A stretch of DNA of 64,000 nucleotides from Artemia franciscana (GCF_032884065.1 NW_027063627.1:482001-546000); one strand, 5' to 3'. Counted from the first letter of the stretch, positions 20,976 to 32,752 are shown. Notes: generated from the sequence alone by a model not told the origin. A program made the numbers and translations.

Positions 20976-22359
20976 ACACCATCCTTCAATATTCTTTTAG
21001 AAATCGTCGCTGAAACGATATCAAAACTTTCCTTTTATGCTGCGTCTGAATGTTTCACTTTCTGGGAAAATGAGACAGGCTTTCTTTTGAATGCAGACAG
21101 TGTGAGAGAGATCTTACTACTGCCCGATAAATACGTTACTGATACAAACCCTGTGGGAAAAATTAGAAAAAAATTCCCAATGTCCTCAAAGCTGAAAGTG
21201 ACTTAAGACCTATAATAATAGAGGGGAAACTGGTGAAAATTTTAAGCGGGTAACGACGGAAAAATCTAAAGAAAAGGAAAGGGCAAAGTTCAGTTGAGAC
21301 TGTAACGGTTTTCACAAATAGTTATCAACTAGTTATTTTTTCTTAGTGGCAGTGTTATGTTTATTTTAAAACCAACCTATTAAATTGTTATTGCTACTGT
21401 TACTTGAGACTACTTGTTAATTAATGAAAACACACACAAGAAGTGAAGTTAGGTTAATCTTAATGAAATATAACCTTGGGTTTATACAATAACATAATTT
21501 GGGCTACATTTTTGCACATTAGGGCGGTGGGGGTAAAGTATTTGTACTGTTCCCTAACCTAACCGAACCCCACCCAAACCAATCACAGGCGAAACTAAAT
21601 TTCATTGCATTTAGAATGAAGAAACACGTTTAACATACAGACCATTACCTACCGCGACATTCGATTAACGGAGAAACATATTATTAGGGCTATATATGGA
21701 ACCATCAGGTGAGAGGGGGGAGAGGGTGTATTATCAGAACAATAGCCATGATATTTGGTAAGAGCATAAAATAAGGATTTACCAGCATGTTTCCTTCAGA
21801 AGTAGTCAACCACTAAACTGATACCATAAATTTCATTTGTTTTAGTGTTTTCTTTGGTATGATTCTACTTTAGCTACTTTTGACTATATCATTAGGCATA
21901 AATTTCAATACGTATAGACGCGTCATGTAGGCAAATTTTAGGACCCTCAAGAGGGAGAAGTAGGGGGGGAATAGACATTGTAAACTACTTCTAGAAGTTT
22001 AACCCCCCCCAGAAAATATCCCCTGCGGGAAATACCCCCGCGTGGAAAACAAGGCTTTCCAAATTTGAGAATTTTATTTGAGTTTTGTTTTTTCTAATAT
22101 CCGTAGGGGGATAGTATTTTGGTGCTTGAGTATTATGCGTCACTCATTCAAGTTTACGCTGTGTAAAACTCGAGAACAAACCAGTTTCTTCGTTAGTTAT
22201 TTTCAGGTTAGCGCAAGACAGAATATAGATAGAATATATGGGAAATATATAATTTGGGCTATATATTTGCACATAAGGGGGGGGGATAAAGTATTTGGAC
22301 AGTTTGAAGTCAGAAAACAATTATTTCTAGATATATGGCCAATAAAAAATATGAGATTA

Positions 22360-23020
22360 AGATAGCACTAGAGAATGAAATGATCCAAAAATGGAGTGAG
22401 GAGATACAAAATTCAGAAACATTGAAGTTTTATAAAGACATTAAGGTGTCTATGGGCAAGATCTCTAACTTAAGCTGAATTTACCAGCTAGATATGTGAC
22501 GTTGTGGATACTGCTCGAGGCTAATTGCCTGCCAATTAGCGCAAGATTTGAAAGCTATTCTAAAAAGAGATGTTCCAATGAAGACAGATGTACTTACCCG
22601 CTTTGCAGAGTTAAAGAAGGTTATTCGGTGCATTGCTTGAGCCGGTCTCAGGGGCTTTCTACGATAGGGGAAGGGATAATTGGAAAAAATGAGTTGATGC
22701 TTCCAGGTGTCATAAATAGTACGTCACCTCAGTGTATTTGTAGAATAGCAAGATATCTGGAAATTTTGTTAAATAAAAATTCCCAGTATAAAGTAAATGT
22801 AATGTTTCATTTAAGTGTTTTTTCCAAGTCATAAGTTTCTTTTTCCCAATGACCGTACTTCCAAGTATTAAGTACTAAAAATTCGGATAATGTAGTGCTT
22901 CATTTAAGTGTTTTATGTTGATCGCTGATCAAAATCTATATTATCTGTGTCTTCCATTTATGTTATTTCACTGTGCTCATGGCCGTATATTTGGCTTTAA
23001 AATACACTTATCTATCTAAT
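22360..23020 (+). pseudogene. LINE ORF2 C-terminus and 3' tail
   Basis: Translation gives FYKDIKVSMGK, then LWILLEANCLPISARFESYS and EDRCTYPLC, the alpha-helical and cysteine-rich C-terminus typical of non-LTR ORF2, with frame breaks. The 3' UTR ends GGCTTTAAAATACACTTATC followed by a TATC-type tail near 23,010-23,020, as expected for 3' end-primed integration. No intact reverse transcriptase. Confidence 0.6.
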
Positions 23021-23678
23021 ATGCAGAATAATTGTACCTAACACATTTTGTATTCAGACCCGCTATACTTTACTCCCTCCCTCCCCCCTAATGTGCAAAT
23101 CTATAGCCCAAATCTGTTTCTAAAGTAACGAAGAAACGATACTTGTCTATTATATAAAACACTCTCGAGAAGTGAAATTTGGTGACAAAATATAATGAAA
23201 ATAGAATATTATTAGCAAAATTGTGAAGGTTATTTGTGAATTATTAAATTGGAAGCTTCGGCGTCGGCTGACCTGCTTAAAGATAAAGATGTATTTATAT
23301 TAAGATAAATACAAAAATTATTAACGCGATTCTTGGCCTAGTTCATTTTAGTTCGTTATTAACGCGATCCTTGAGGACACCGGTTAGTTTGCATTGAATA
23401 GTAATATAATATAGTGTCTCACCATGGATGTTCAAATTAAGCTTTGGGATTTGCCAAGGACCGAAGAACAGGCAATTATATTTTTCCAGGATTAAGGGCT
23501 GTTGCCCAAAACAAAACACTGCGTCAATGGACACACCATGACTTAGTACTCTTACGAGAAGCAATATTTTTGGAAGTGTAATACTGCGGTCTGGGAGAAT
23601 ATTTCTAAGTTTTAGTTCTCACAATTTTGCTAATAAAGTCTTTTATTTTCCTCACATTTTTTTTTGTAAAACTGGAGT

Positions 23679-24279
23679 AAACAGTATTACTGGCTTTCAT
23701 ATAAAGTGAATATACCACTCGATGCCTTTTTTATGCTCTTTACAAATATAATAATTGCTTCTATCGGAAATTCAGATTTAAGCACTTTTTGACCTCTTAA
23801 AAATGACCTATATATGGGGTCATTACAAATCTGTAATAGTTTAGAAACAAATTTGGGCTATATATTTGCACATCAGAGGAGTGGGTGGGGGTAAAGCATA
23901 GCATATATTAAATACGTAAACTAACCATTGCTGTTTTTTTTATGTGTGTCTGTGCACATAGAATTTTAATGAGAAGAGAAATCACCAGTGCAACAGCACA
24001 AACACATAAAAAAAATACAGCAATGGTTATTTTACATATTTAATATATGCTATGCTTTACTCCCTCCCCCCCCCCTGATGTGCAAATATATAGCCCAAAT
24101 TTGTTTCTAAACTATTACAGATTTGTAATGACCCCATATATAGGTCATTTTTAAGAGGTCAAAAAGTGCTTAAATCTGAATTTCCGGTAAAAGCGATTAT
24201 TATATTTGTAAAGAGCATAAAAAAAGGCATCGAGTGGTAGGCCTATATTCACTTTATATGAAAACCAGTAATACTGTTT
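23679..24279. repeat. Near-perfect ~280-bp palindrome, ~40-bp spacer
   Basis: Left arm 23,679-23,955 and right arm 23,996-24,279 are reverse complements with few differences (one is a GGCC insertion near 24,240). Landmark: TTTGGGCTATATATTTGCAC at 23,850s against its complement near 24,085. The transcribed RNA would form a ~280-bp hairpin. Confidence 0.85.
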
Positions 24280-24581
24280 GCGCCAATTTTACCTTTTTTT
24301 CATAAGCCTTAACCAAACTTCACTTCTCGAGTGTGTTTTATATAATAGACAAGTACCATAACGAAAAAACCGATTAGTTCTCGAGTTTTACACAGCGTCA
24401 ACTTTAGGAGGGGCACATAATACACAAATAACAAAATTCCTTCCCCTTACGGAAATTGAAAATTCTAAAATTTGGAAAGTGTTACTTTCCACGAGGGGGA
24501 TGGGTGTATCTGGGACCTTCTGGGGGGGGGGAGATGTTTCCTTATGTGAAGGGGCTTATCAAGACTTATACCAAGAAAATT

Positions 24582-25226
24582 AGCGGTACAATTCTAGTTA
24601 ATTGACTTCTTGCTATCTCAGAAAAGGTTTAGGTTAGGAAAATGGAACTTTCAGGGATGGGTCTACAGGCTAAAGTATGTCCCGGGAAGGTATTTTAAAG
24701 TACCCACCTCCACTTCTTCTCCCTCTAGAGGGCCCTGAAATTTGCCTACATGACAGGTTTATACCTATTGAAATTTTGACAAATTAACATTTTACCTTAA
24801 TTTTCAGTTTCTAGTTGCTTTTTCTCTGCCTTTAGTTCTGAAAATGCAATTCCTATTATTTGAGTAGGATGTTGAGCCATATCAATGTTTTTTGTTGTTT
24901 TTTTTTTTCAAAATTTAGGAAATGTATTTGCATATCTTTAAAACCTTATAAAATGGGATTGAGCAAAGTTATGAAGCTGAAAATAAGTTTGTTGTACTTC
25001 AGTTAAGCAGAAGATCTATTTTGCATGGTTTCACTTTTATAACACACATATTTTTAAAGGTCATCAAAGGTCAGGACCCCCTAGAGGGTGAAGGACTGGA
25101 GATAGGTACTTCAAAATACCTTCCCAGGACATATTTTAGTCTGTAGATTCATCCCTGAAACTTTCATTTTCCTAACCTAAACCTTTTCTGGGATAGCAAG
25201 AAGTCAATTAACTAGAATTTGACCAA
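24582..25226. repeat. ~150-bp inverted repeat with ~340-bp spacer
   Basis: Left arm 24,582-24,737 and right arm 25,076-25,226. Matching words include CTAGTTAATTGACTTCTTGC and its complement at 25,195-25,214, and TTTAGGTTAGGAAAATG with its complement at 25,166s. Confidence 0.75.
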
Positions 25227-25572
25227 ATTAGCTTAGGCTCAGTCGAAATCGTTTTTGATATATTTTTATTAAATATTTAATATAAATAAAGATGGTATTT
25301 TGGTTGGGTTAGGTATTTAATATAATGAGTTCAGTGCGCCATCCACTACCATAATTCTTTGTTGTAGCCACAATTTTTTACTAAAGTATTGTATTTTCAT
25401 CATACTTTGGTATATTTCATTAGGATTAACCTAACTTTACTTCTCGAGTGTGTACCGTATAATACACAAGTACCGTATTTTTCAACAAAAAAGGTATTTT
25501 CAGAATTTCGATGGGCAACTGCCCCCTCCTTATTGGTGCCACTGCGCAAGCAATTGTATTAAAAGGCTTTAC

Positions 25573-25644
25573 CTCACTCTTTTCGCTGACCTCTTCTGGT
25601 TCGTACATCTCATCTAAGTCTATTTCACCTAACCTTGTATCCAT
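25573..25644 (-). CDS. Possible first coding exon (unassigned)
   Basis: On the minus strand ATG in AAAATGG context starts MDTRLGEIDLDEMYEPEEVS and runs 24 codons to KSE, followed directly by a good donor GAG|GTAAAG. An in-frame TAA lies 15 codons upstream. The peptide is acidic and looks like a real N-terminus rather than repeat translation, but I cannot name a family. It could belong to the same minus-strand gene as the Orange exons, in which case a bHLH exon should lie between 8.7 and 25.5 kb; I could not find one. Confidence 0.35.
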
Positions 25645-25884
25645 TTTTACTTTCCCTGCCCCAAGCCAAAATCCTCCTTTGACAGATTTTTAAAAAGTAC
25701 TGACTACAACTGATTGAAAGTTTGAAAACTCATCTGAGGAACCCTGCGGGTTGCTACTCAAAGAACTAGAAGCACGTCTTAACTCCGCCTTGGAGTATGG
25801 ACCGTGCTTCCAAATGAGAAGACAGAAATAGAACAAGCAATTTTTCAGAATATGTATTGGACTCAAAAATTATGATAATAAAGA

Positions 25885-26076
25885 CAGAGCCGTTGCTAGG
25901 GAGGTGGGTGGGCAACCAGTGCAATTAACCCGAGCGATATGGCTTGGGGGGGGGCACCATGGCTGAGGAATTGCCAGCTTTGATCCATTTTTTGCTTATA
26001 TTGGAGTCAACAGAGGGGGATGGGGGTACTGTAATTAAATTTGCCCCAGGTACCATCAGCCCTATGAACGGCTTTA
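25885..26076. mobile_element. hAT-like MITE, 192 bp
   Basis: Terminal inverted repeats CAGAGCCGTTGCTAGGG and (right, reversed) TAAAGCCGTTCATAGGG. Flanks AATAAAGA and CTTAAAGA match at 6 of 8 positions, consistent with a decayed 8-bp target duplication. The interior has no ORF. The CAGAG start is typical of hAT elements. Confidence 0.6.
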
Positions 26077-26178
26077 CTTAAAGATGCAAATACGAAATAT
26101 GGTTTAAAAACACGTTTTCACAATGGACTAAAATGTAAAAAATAACATTTTCTTATCGAAAATAAATTAAAATAAATA

Positions 26179-26846
26179 CAAGGATGGATCTAAGGGGGAT
26201 AGGCAGCCCACACCTGGCACTAGTCCGTAGGAGTCACCATTTTCTAAGAGGAGTCGGCTCGAAAGCCACTTTTTGATCTGATCAAATAAAACTTGAATCC
26301 TATGGAACGCGCTTAACGTTTCCCTCGAAGATCAGGGGCGTAATTTACTATGGGGCAGGGGGAGCAACTGCCTCCTACAAACCTCAGTTTGCCCCCCAGA
26401 TGAAATTTAGTTTCTGCAAAAAAATCGTGACAAAACTTTAAATAATACAAACTTTAGCATAATCCCACATGGAGCATGGTGGAACCTCAAAGCTTTGATA
26501 TGAAGACATTATAAAAACATATGCTTCTAGAAAAGTACGTATAGTTAAATTTTCGTCAACAGCATAAGATGATTGTGTATAATCTAAATTGTATGTGCAC
26601 TGTGTCACCAATAAAATGTTGTTACCTGTAAACTAGAGTTTTTTCTTGAACTTTGTTGTGCATAGAAGGGTTTACATAAAAGAATATATTGGTGATAGCA
26701 AACAATTAATTAGATATACAATAAACAAATATATTCTTTAGAGAAGTAAAATAAACCATAATTTGATATCTAGAATGGGTTTGTTGACCAGATGCGTAAA
26801 ATACCAATTTTGCCCCGGGGGGCTAAAAGGTCTAGATCCGTCCCTG
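26179..26846. mobile_element. hAT-like non-autonomous element, 668 bp
   Basis: The left end CAAGGATGGATCTA and the reversed right end CAGGGACGGATCTA form a TIR. Flanking octamers AATAAATA and CATAAGTA agree at 6 of 8 bases. A second start-like sequence CAGGGGCGTAATTTAC at about 26,334 suggests another element nested inside. No ORF. Confidence 0.5.
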
Positions 26847-27280
26847 CATAAGTAAAAAACGAGAGACATGAAATGAATTAGACTTTACATGTCATAGAGA
26901 TCAAATCTACCTAAGTTATACTTGCATAAAAGAAAAAAGTTGACAAGTCGAGGAAAATAAATTAAAAAGAACAAGTCAAGTAGAGCCAAATCCGGTTTCT
27001 GGATAGAAAAGATTCTGGATAGAAAGATTCTGGAGAGAAAAAAAAATTCCACTTTTTAACCCATTTTGAAAATGAGTTGAAAAATAAAAAATCATTTTTA
27101 GTCTTTTCCAAGGCCAAAAGTTTTTTCGCTTCTCTAAGACAAATTTTTGATCTACCTAAGATTTGAGCCTAAGTTACCACGGCCTCAGGAAAATGTTCTT
27201 ACTGCTGTACCATCAAGTCTTGTGTAAGGAATAAATATGGAATAAAAAAGGACTTATCTCAACTGTAGCAGTAATCGCAG

Positions 27281-27481
27281 CAAGGTCCTATCCAGGGGGT
27301 AGGCAGGGGGTTCGTCCCCCCTTCGAAATATTTTTTCCGACATGTGAAAATAAAAAAAAAATGAATATAAGCAAATTTGTTCCACGTTTTTTGAGGTTTT
27401 TTGTTTAATCCCCCTTCCTAGAAAAAAAATCCTCGTGTAAACCATTCCCCCCCCCCAAAGAAAATTCTGGATACGGCCCTG
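27281..27481. mobile_element. hAT-like MITE, ~200 bp
   Basis: The left end CAAGGTCCTATCCAG and the reversed right end CAGGGCCGTATCCAG match at 12 of 15 bases. The interior has G- and C-runs near each end (CCCCCC and GGGGG). Flanking octamers match only partly, so the target duplication is uncertain. Confidence 0.5.
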
Positions 27482-27489
27482 GATCCTAG

Positions 27490-28740
27490 GGTCACATTTT
27501 CCATATCAGATTTCGGGGACCTCTCACTCTCTTCATGGTGTACCTAAACTGAATTTCCTAAGGGGTGCTACATTGCATTTTAAGGGCCTCCTCGTCACAT
27601 GGTGTATCTACATTGAATATTAGGGAGGTTTTTTAACATTAAGGGATATTGGGAGGTTAGGAATAGGAGTATTAACAAGAACATTGTGTCTATGTATAGA
27701 GTGTGATCCGTAGCATTCAAAAGCACTTTGTCTTTAGCCAATAGTAACATTTATGGATGGATCGATTTGGTTGTTGATTAGCTGAGTTACTGTTCAGATT
27801 TAGAAATTCACCAATTACCGTTCAGATATTTTCAACAAAAGAATCGCTTTATTACTGCTACTTCTAACAACGTACTGCAGCAGTAAGCCGCCTGAGGCCA
27901 GCAAAGCTGCTTACACTCCTTTTCCAACCCAATCTATTCAAAAATACACTCTTTACCTCCAATCTATGAAGATCTAATTTCCTTTCAATCTTTAATTTTG
28001 ACCTCTTCCCACCCCATTCAGAGAAGATAAATGCTTTTGGTTTGATCCCCGGAGGGTAGACAAACAGTACAATGTTTGGCAATTGGTCATTCTTCATCCG
28101 TAAACCACTGCCTATCTATCTTTATATATCTTTTATTATAGCTCTAGAAAGTTGAATCGAAATAGATTTTTGGTACAGTTTACCGTTTGAAATACGGTCA
28201 GGTCAACGAGTTCAATATTTCCAAATATATTCAAACACCATAAACTCTGAAAACATCCAAAAATTCACTTATTTTGCTTTTTTACTTTTTATTTTGCTTT
28301 TAAATTGTGGACGCTGAAACCATCTCCACAATTTAAATCTAGGATGATGTTACCCTTCCCATTTCATTCCATGATCACCCATAGCCTTTGTCGTGTTGCT
28401 TCGGACAAATTCAATGAAAATAATCAACACAAATGGAATAAAATACAACCCTACTTAACTACGGATTTCAGACCAAACCAACTACTAGACTCACCTAGTA
28501 CCTTACGAAGACAAAGCAATATTATCTCGTACATAATAGTAATCACTCATGTGCGTATCTGGTATATCCTGCAAGGACAGTTTGGAACATAATTCCGTAG
28601 GTCAGGATTTTTCTGTATGTATCAAACAGTACGTGGTACTCGGCTCAATAGTAACCGAAACTCTAAAATACGAAATTTTAAATCAATACATCCATCATAA
28701 GAATCAGCTTAGTACCCTGATTCCAAATATGTAAGATTAA
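27490..28740. other. No gene seen
   Basis: A minus-strand frame at 27,864-28,097 (GLRRLTAAVRC end, KIERKLDLHRLEVK) looks like a repeated-element translation and is followed by a TATC-like tail at 28,110-28,130; I cannot assign it. The block CTGCAAGGACAGTTTGGAA at 28,567 recurs near 30,994 and belongs to an interspersed repeat. Confidence 0.35.
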
Positions 28741-30334
28741 TTAAATTAATTTTTATCCATTAAAAGTTAATAATCTGAGAAAATATGCCTGATTTGGAAA
28801 AAGTGGGTAAACCCACTTTTTAAGTGGTTTAAACCCCCCGTAACCCCCCCTCCCTCCTAGAATTTAACGAATCTCAATGGAAATCCCACCAATAGCTTCA
28901 GCGTACCCGATAACCCTACTCTAGAGGCTCCAGCTCCTATATATAAAAATGTGGTACTTCGGCGTTTTTGGCCAGAAGGAAGATCACGAATGTGTGTTTA
29001 TTTAATTTTTTTTCCAAGGGTGATAGTATCGAAATAGTGGTCCTAAAAGATTGAGAGAGGGTGGATTCAAACAGAAATTAACAGTTCTAGTGGCCTTTCT
29101 AGGTGACAAAATAGATTGGAGGGCAACTAGGCCTCTCCCACGCCCCTTTTCCCCCAAATGTCGTTCCTATCAAATTTTGAGACAGTCATTTTGTTCAGCA
29201 TAGTTAAAATATTCAATAACTATGCCTTTAGGGGTAACATACCCCCCCTCTCACAATTTGTGGGGAGAGGCCTGTAAGTTATGAAATTTGGCCATTGTTT
29301 ATGTATAATATGTGTTATTAGGAAGTACACAGAAATTTTCTTGGGAGGATTTTGCGCTTGGGGCTGGTTTCCATGGAGAGAATTTCCCGCGGGGGAGGGG
29401 AGAATTTCTGGCGTTGAAATTTTCAGGGATATTTTACACTGGGGGGATTTGACAGAATTCCTATATGAAATTATTTTTATTCGTCTTACTTTCTCTTTGC
29501 CAACTCAATTTTGCATGTGGAGATGTTCCGAAGGAATGCTCGGGGGCTATTTTCATCGTGTTCGGATTTCCAGGAAAAATTCCAAGGAAGGGGGATTTCC
29601 AGAGTGATCGGGAAAACACTTACAAAATAATATTCTTTTTCAAATGAAAGCATGATAAGGAGGATTTTCAGGCTGAATCATTCGCAAGAAACTTTACGGG
29701 GGAGGTTATTTTCAGCAAGGATGGAATGGGTCGCAAGGAATTTTATAGGGGGGGGGGTGTATTTTACATGGGAACGAACTTCCACGGAGGAATCTCCTGT
29801 GAGTAGAGGAAATTTTTCATGGAGGATGAGGCAGATTTACTGGAATTATTTGAAAAACCATTAGAAATTAAGTAAAAAAAAGAAGTTTTTTTTCAACTGA
29901 AAGTAAGAAACAACATTAAAACTAAAAAAAGAAATTATTCATGGATTGGCTCTCTCCTCAAACCCTGCTCCTTACTCTAAATTTTGACTGCTTGTTTTAT
30001 TAGAACAGTTTCTGAAATACAAGGACCTTTTCATTAGAATAGGTTCTTGATTAGTCTATCTAAGAGATAAAATGAAAAAATGAGTATTTTAACTGAAAGT
30101 AATGAGCAACATTAAAACTCAAAACGATTAGAAATTATTCCGTATATGAAAGGGTTGGCACTCCCTTCAATACCTTGCTCTTTACCATAAAATTTTAAAC
30201 ATTAAAAAAAAGCTTCCGATTCTACTGAAAAGGCCCTTGTGTTTCAGAAGCTGTTCTTAAAAAACAATATAGGACAAACAGTCAAACTTTAGCGTAAAGA
30301 GCAAGGTATAGAGGAGAGGACAAATCCCTTCATA
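28741..30334. repeat. Copies of an abundant interspersed repeat family, left part
   Basis: Landmarks: GAGAAAATATGCC, TCCAAGGGTGATAGTATCGA, GGTGACAAAATAGATTGGAG, TTTTGAGACAGTCATTTTGTTCAGC and GTAAGTTATGAAATTTGGCC. Related copies occur at 32,510, 36,181, 38,600, 40,905, 47,330 and 58,000-60,400. The unit at 29,879-30,300 (AACTGAAAGTAA-GA-CAACATTAAAAC) occurs again at 36,290. The family provides empty-site references for two insertions in this window. Confidence 0.6.
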
Positions 30335-30836
30335 TCTGTATATACAGAAATAAGTTGTATGCATGTTTGTTTTTTTGTACGTTTTTTTTTGTAAAAAAAA
30401 GGGTCTGCATATGACGTCATTATAAGATGACGTTGCAGGCCGGGACACAGGGACACAGGGAATATAAATGACGACCGGGAGACTCAAAGAGAAATTACAG
30501 ACTGGGACACCGGGAAACAAATGACGGCCGGGACACCGGGACACAACTACAACGGTGACGCCGGGGGGGGCACAGGGGGGATGTATAAATGACGACGGGG
30601 ACACAGGGAATATTCAATTAGAAATCACCATCAACAAAGCTCAAGGGCAATCATTAGAAAAATGTGGTATAGATCTGAATACGGATTGTTTTCCCCATGG
30701 ACAATTATATGTTGCATGTTCAAGAGTCGGTAAACCTGACAATCTATTACACAACGTAACTAATATGGCACGTAACGACTTACGCGTGGTGGTGGGGGGG
30801 GGCTTGGGGGGCGCGAAGCGCCACACCAACAGCTAG
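30335..30836 (+). mobile_element. Complete 502-bp non-autonomous Helitron with clean insertion site
   Basis: The 5' end is TCTGTATATACAGAAATAAG; a TGACGTCA lies at 30,412. The body holds GACCGGGACAC minisatellite units, a helicase C-terminal relic (30,610-30,750) and a 3' end with hairpin GGCGCGAAGCGCC and CTAG (30,833-30,836). It sits between A and T with no target duplication. The interrupted host repeat reads CTTCATA|TATGGAATAATTTCTG, and a paralogous uninterrupted copy CTCATATACGGAGTAATTTC lies at 36,521-36,541. Confidence 0.9.
30610..30750 (+). pseudogene. Helitron helicase C-terminal relic
   Basis: In frame it reads ITINKAQGQSLEKCGIDL, TDCFPHGQLYVACSRVGKPD, then diverges at NLL before the 3' tail. 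The motif V/VI residues are intact, but there is no upstream domain. Closest to the equivalent segment of the intact copy at 15,225-15,350. Confidence 0.85.
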
Positions 30837-32752
30837 TATGGAATAATTTCTGCTTGTTCTGACTTTTAATGTTGCTCCTTACTTTCAGTTGAAAAAACTC
30901 GTTTTTTTTTATTTACTCTCGTACATAGTCACTTTCACTTTCATCACTAATTTCACTTTCATAACTAATCACTTTCATGTGCTTATCTGGTATACCTTAC
31001 AAGGACAGTTTGGAATAGAATTCCCTAGGTCGGAATTTTTTTGTATTCTGGGGGACTGAGAACCAACCGCTCAATATTAATATTTCAATTTATAAGGATT
31101 AGGATGAATCATACGCTTTACGATGAAAACACTCACAGAGCATTTATATTTAATATACTTTCTGTTGCTGACGCTTTTGCGAATCTTTTGATTAAAATAT
31201 CATGAAAAAATCTTTTTTTTCCGGAAGTACATAATGCATTTTGATATTTACTTCATAGCTGAAGATTGCGTCAGAAAATCCTTAAATTCATTTTCGGCAA
31301 AAATAAAATTTTTGTGCAAATTTGATGAGTTTTCGTTCTGTTGCCTAGCAAATAAGCGTTTTAGTTTTCATCCCTGGACATTGCAACTCAAGCAATATGG
31401 GGTAATGTTCGGCAAATGTGTCAAATTTTATTATTCTCGGGCCTTTCATTTCAAAACCTACTTTGAAAAAAATCATCTTTGCGGAGATGACTGTGGTAAT
31501 TAAGGGACTGTTTATATTATTTTACTGCCTTAACAGCCCAAAGCATCGGTGTATTGATTGAACCTTAACAATCGCTATTAAATAGGAATCAAACATTGTA
31601 GACTAATTGCTCTGTCTGTGGGATAAAGGAAAATAAGATAAAAAGAAGAAAAAAAACAATGGCTTAATTCTTCAGATGAAAAGTTGATTCAAAACTACTG
31701 GTAACCCTATCAGGGAGGATCGACGGAGATGGGAAACGGGTAAAAATCCCAAAGGCCTGAACTTCAAAGTGTCCTTAGGCAGAAGTCTATGTTGGAAGTT
31801 TAAATATTTTTGATGAATTTACCATCAAAATACTCTATTTCATAATTTTGTATAACTCTTTTTTCAACTGAATAAAAAGTTCGAAATTAAACGATCTACT
31901 GTAAAGAAGTTTTAGAAATTTGCAGCTGTAGTACAAAACCCAAAAATCTAATTACAGGAGAGGTCAGCAGACTTGATTGTGCCCTTCGTTGGTTTCCATG
32001 CACAGAACAACCCGATTCGACCTTCCAAGTGCATCTACATCAGTGTTTTATAGCAAAAAAAGCAACAAAAAAACACAAAAAAAAACAACAAAAAACGAGG
32101 TAGCGGCGTCATTCAAAATTGAGCAAAATCTATTTTCAGTATCTAGAGAGGGGACAAATGTGTCATTTTTCAATAAAAATACTTCCACAAAGGTATACAA
32201 AAACAGGGGTCACAGACTCTACCCCCAATTGACGCCAATGTGAAGAGGGGGAGGAGAGACGACGGAACCACGAGAGCCAGTCTTAGCTCTCAAATCAAAA
32301 ACTAAAGACAATTTTCTTCAGCATTAAATAAATTGTTTTACCAACTATAAAGAAATTGATGTATATGTCTGTTTTGTCTAAAAGACTTCGAAGGCCAAAT
32401 AGTAACTCAAATTATAAACAACAAAATTTGTACAACAATAGATATACCCAAGGAATTGGCTTTTATACTAATTCGAAATACATAAAATTAATTGTTTAAT
32501 GGTACTCATCAAAAGCCAAGAGCCTGAGAAAATTTCCCTCATTTTTGAAAAAGGGGAAACACCCCCAAAAGTCAAGCAATCTTAATGAGAATCACACCGC
32601 AGATTCAGCCTATCAAAAACCCCTACTATAGAAGTTTCAAGCTCCTATCTACAAAATGTGGTAATTTGATTTTTTTTTTTTTTTGTAAGAAGAAAGATCA
32701 CGGATGTGTATTTATTTTTTTCCAGGGGTGATCGTTTCGAATCAATGGTCTT
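30837..32752. other. No gene seen; interspersed repeat flanks
   Basis: 30,837-30,905 continues the host repeat of the Helitron insertion. 30,975-31,045 repeats the block at 28,555-28,620. 31,050-32,500 holds no recognised feature. 32,510-32,752 is another copy of the abundant interspersed repeat, ending in the Academ-like insertion site. Confidence 0.4.

Larger units (their letters stand above)
21430..25470. repeat. Nested inverted-repeat complex (~4 kb)
   Basis: Outer blocks are inverted copies of each other. GAAGTGAAGTTAGGTTAATC (21,440s) faces GGATTAACCTAACTTTACTTC (25,425s). CATGTAGGCAAATTTTAGG (21,925s) faces CCTGAAATTTGCCTACATG (24,735s). The GTGTAAAACTCGAGAAC block (22,160s) faces GTTCTCGAGTTTTACAC (24,376s). 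Two further palindromes are nested inside (23,679-24,279 and 24,582-25,226), and a LINE 3' end (22,360-23,020) lies in the interior. No long ORF is present. It may be a fold-back element or several related elements that inserted into each other. Confidence 0.7.
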
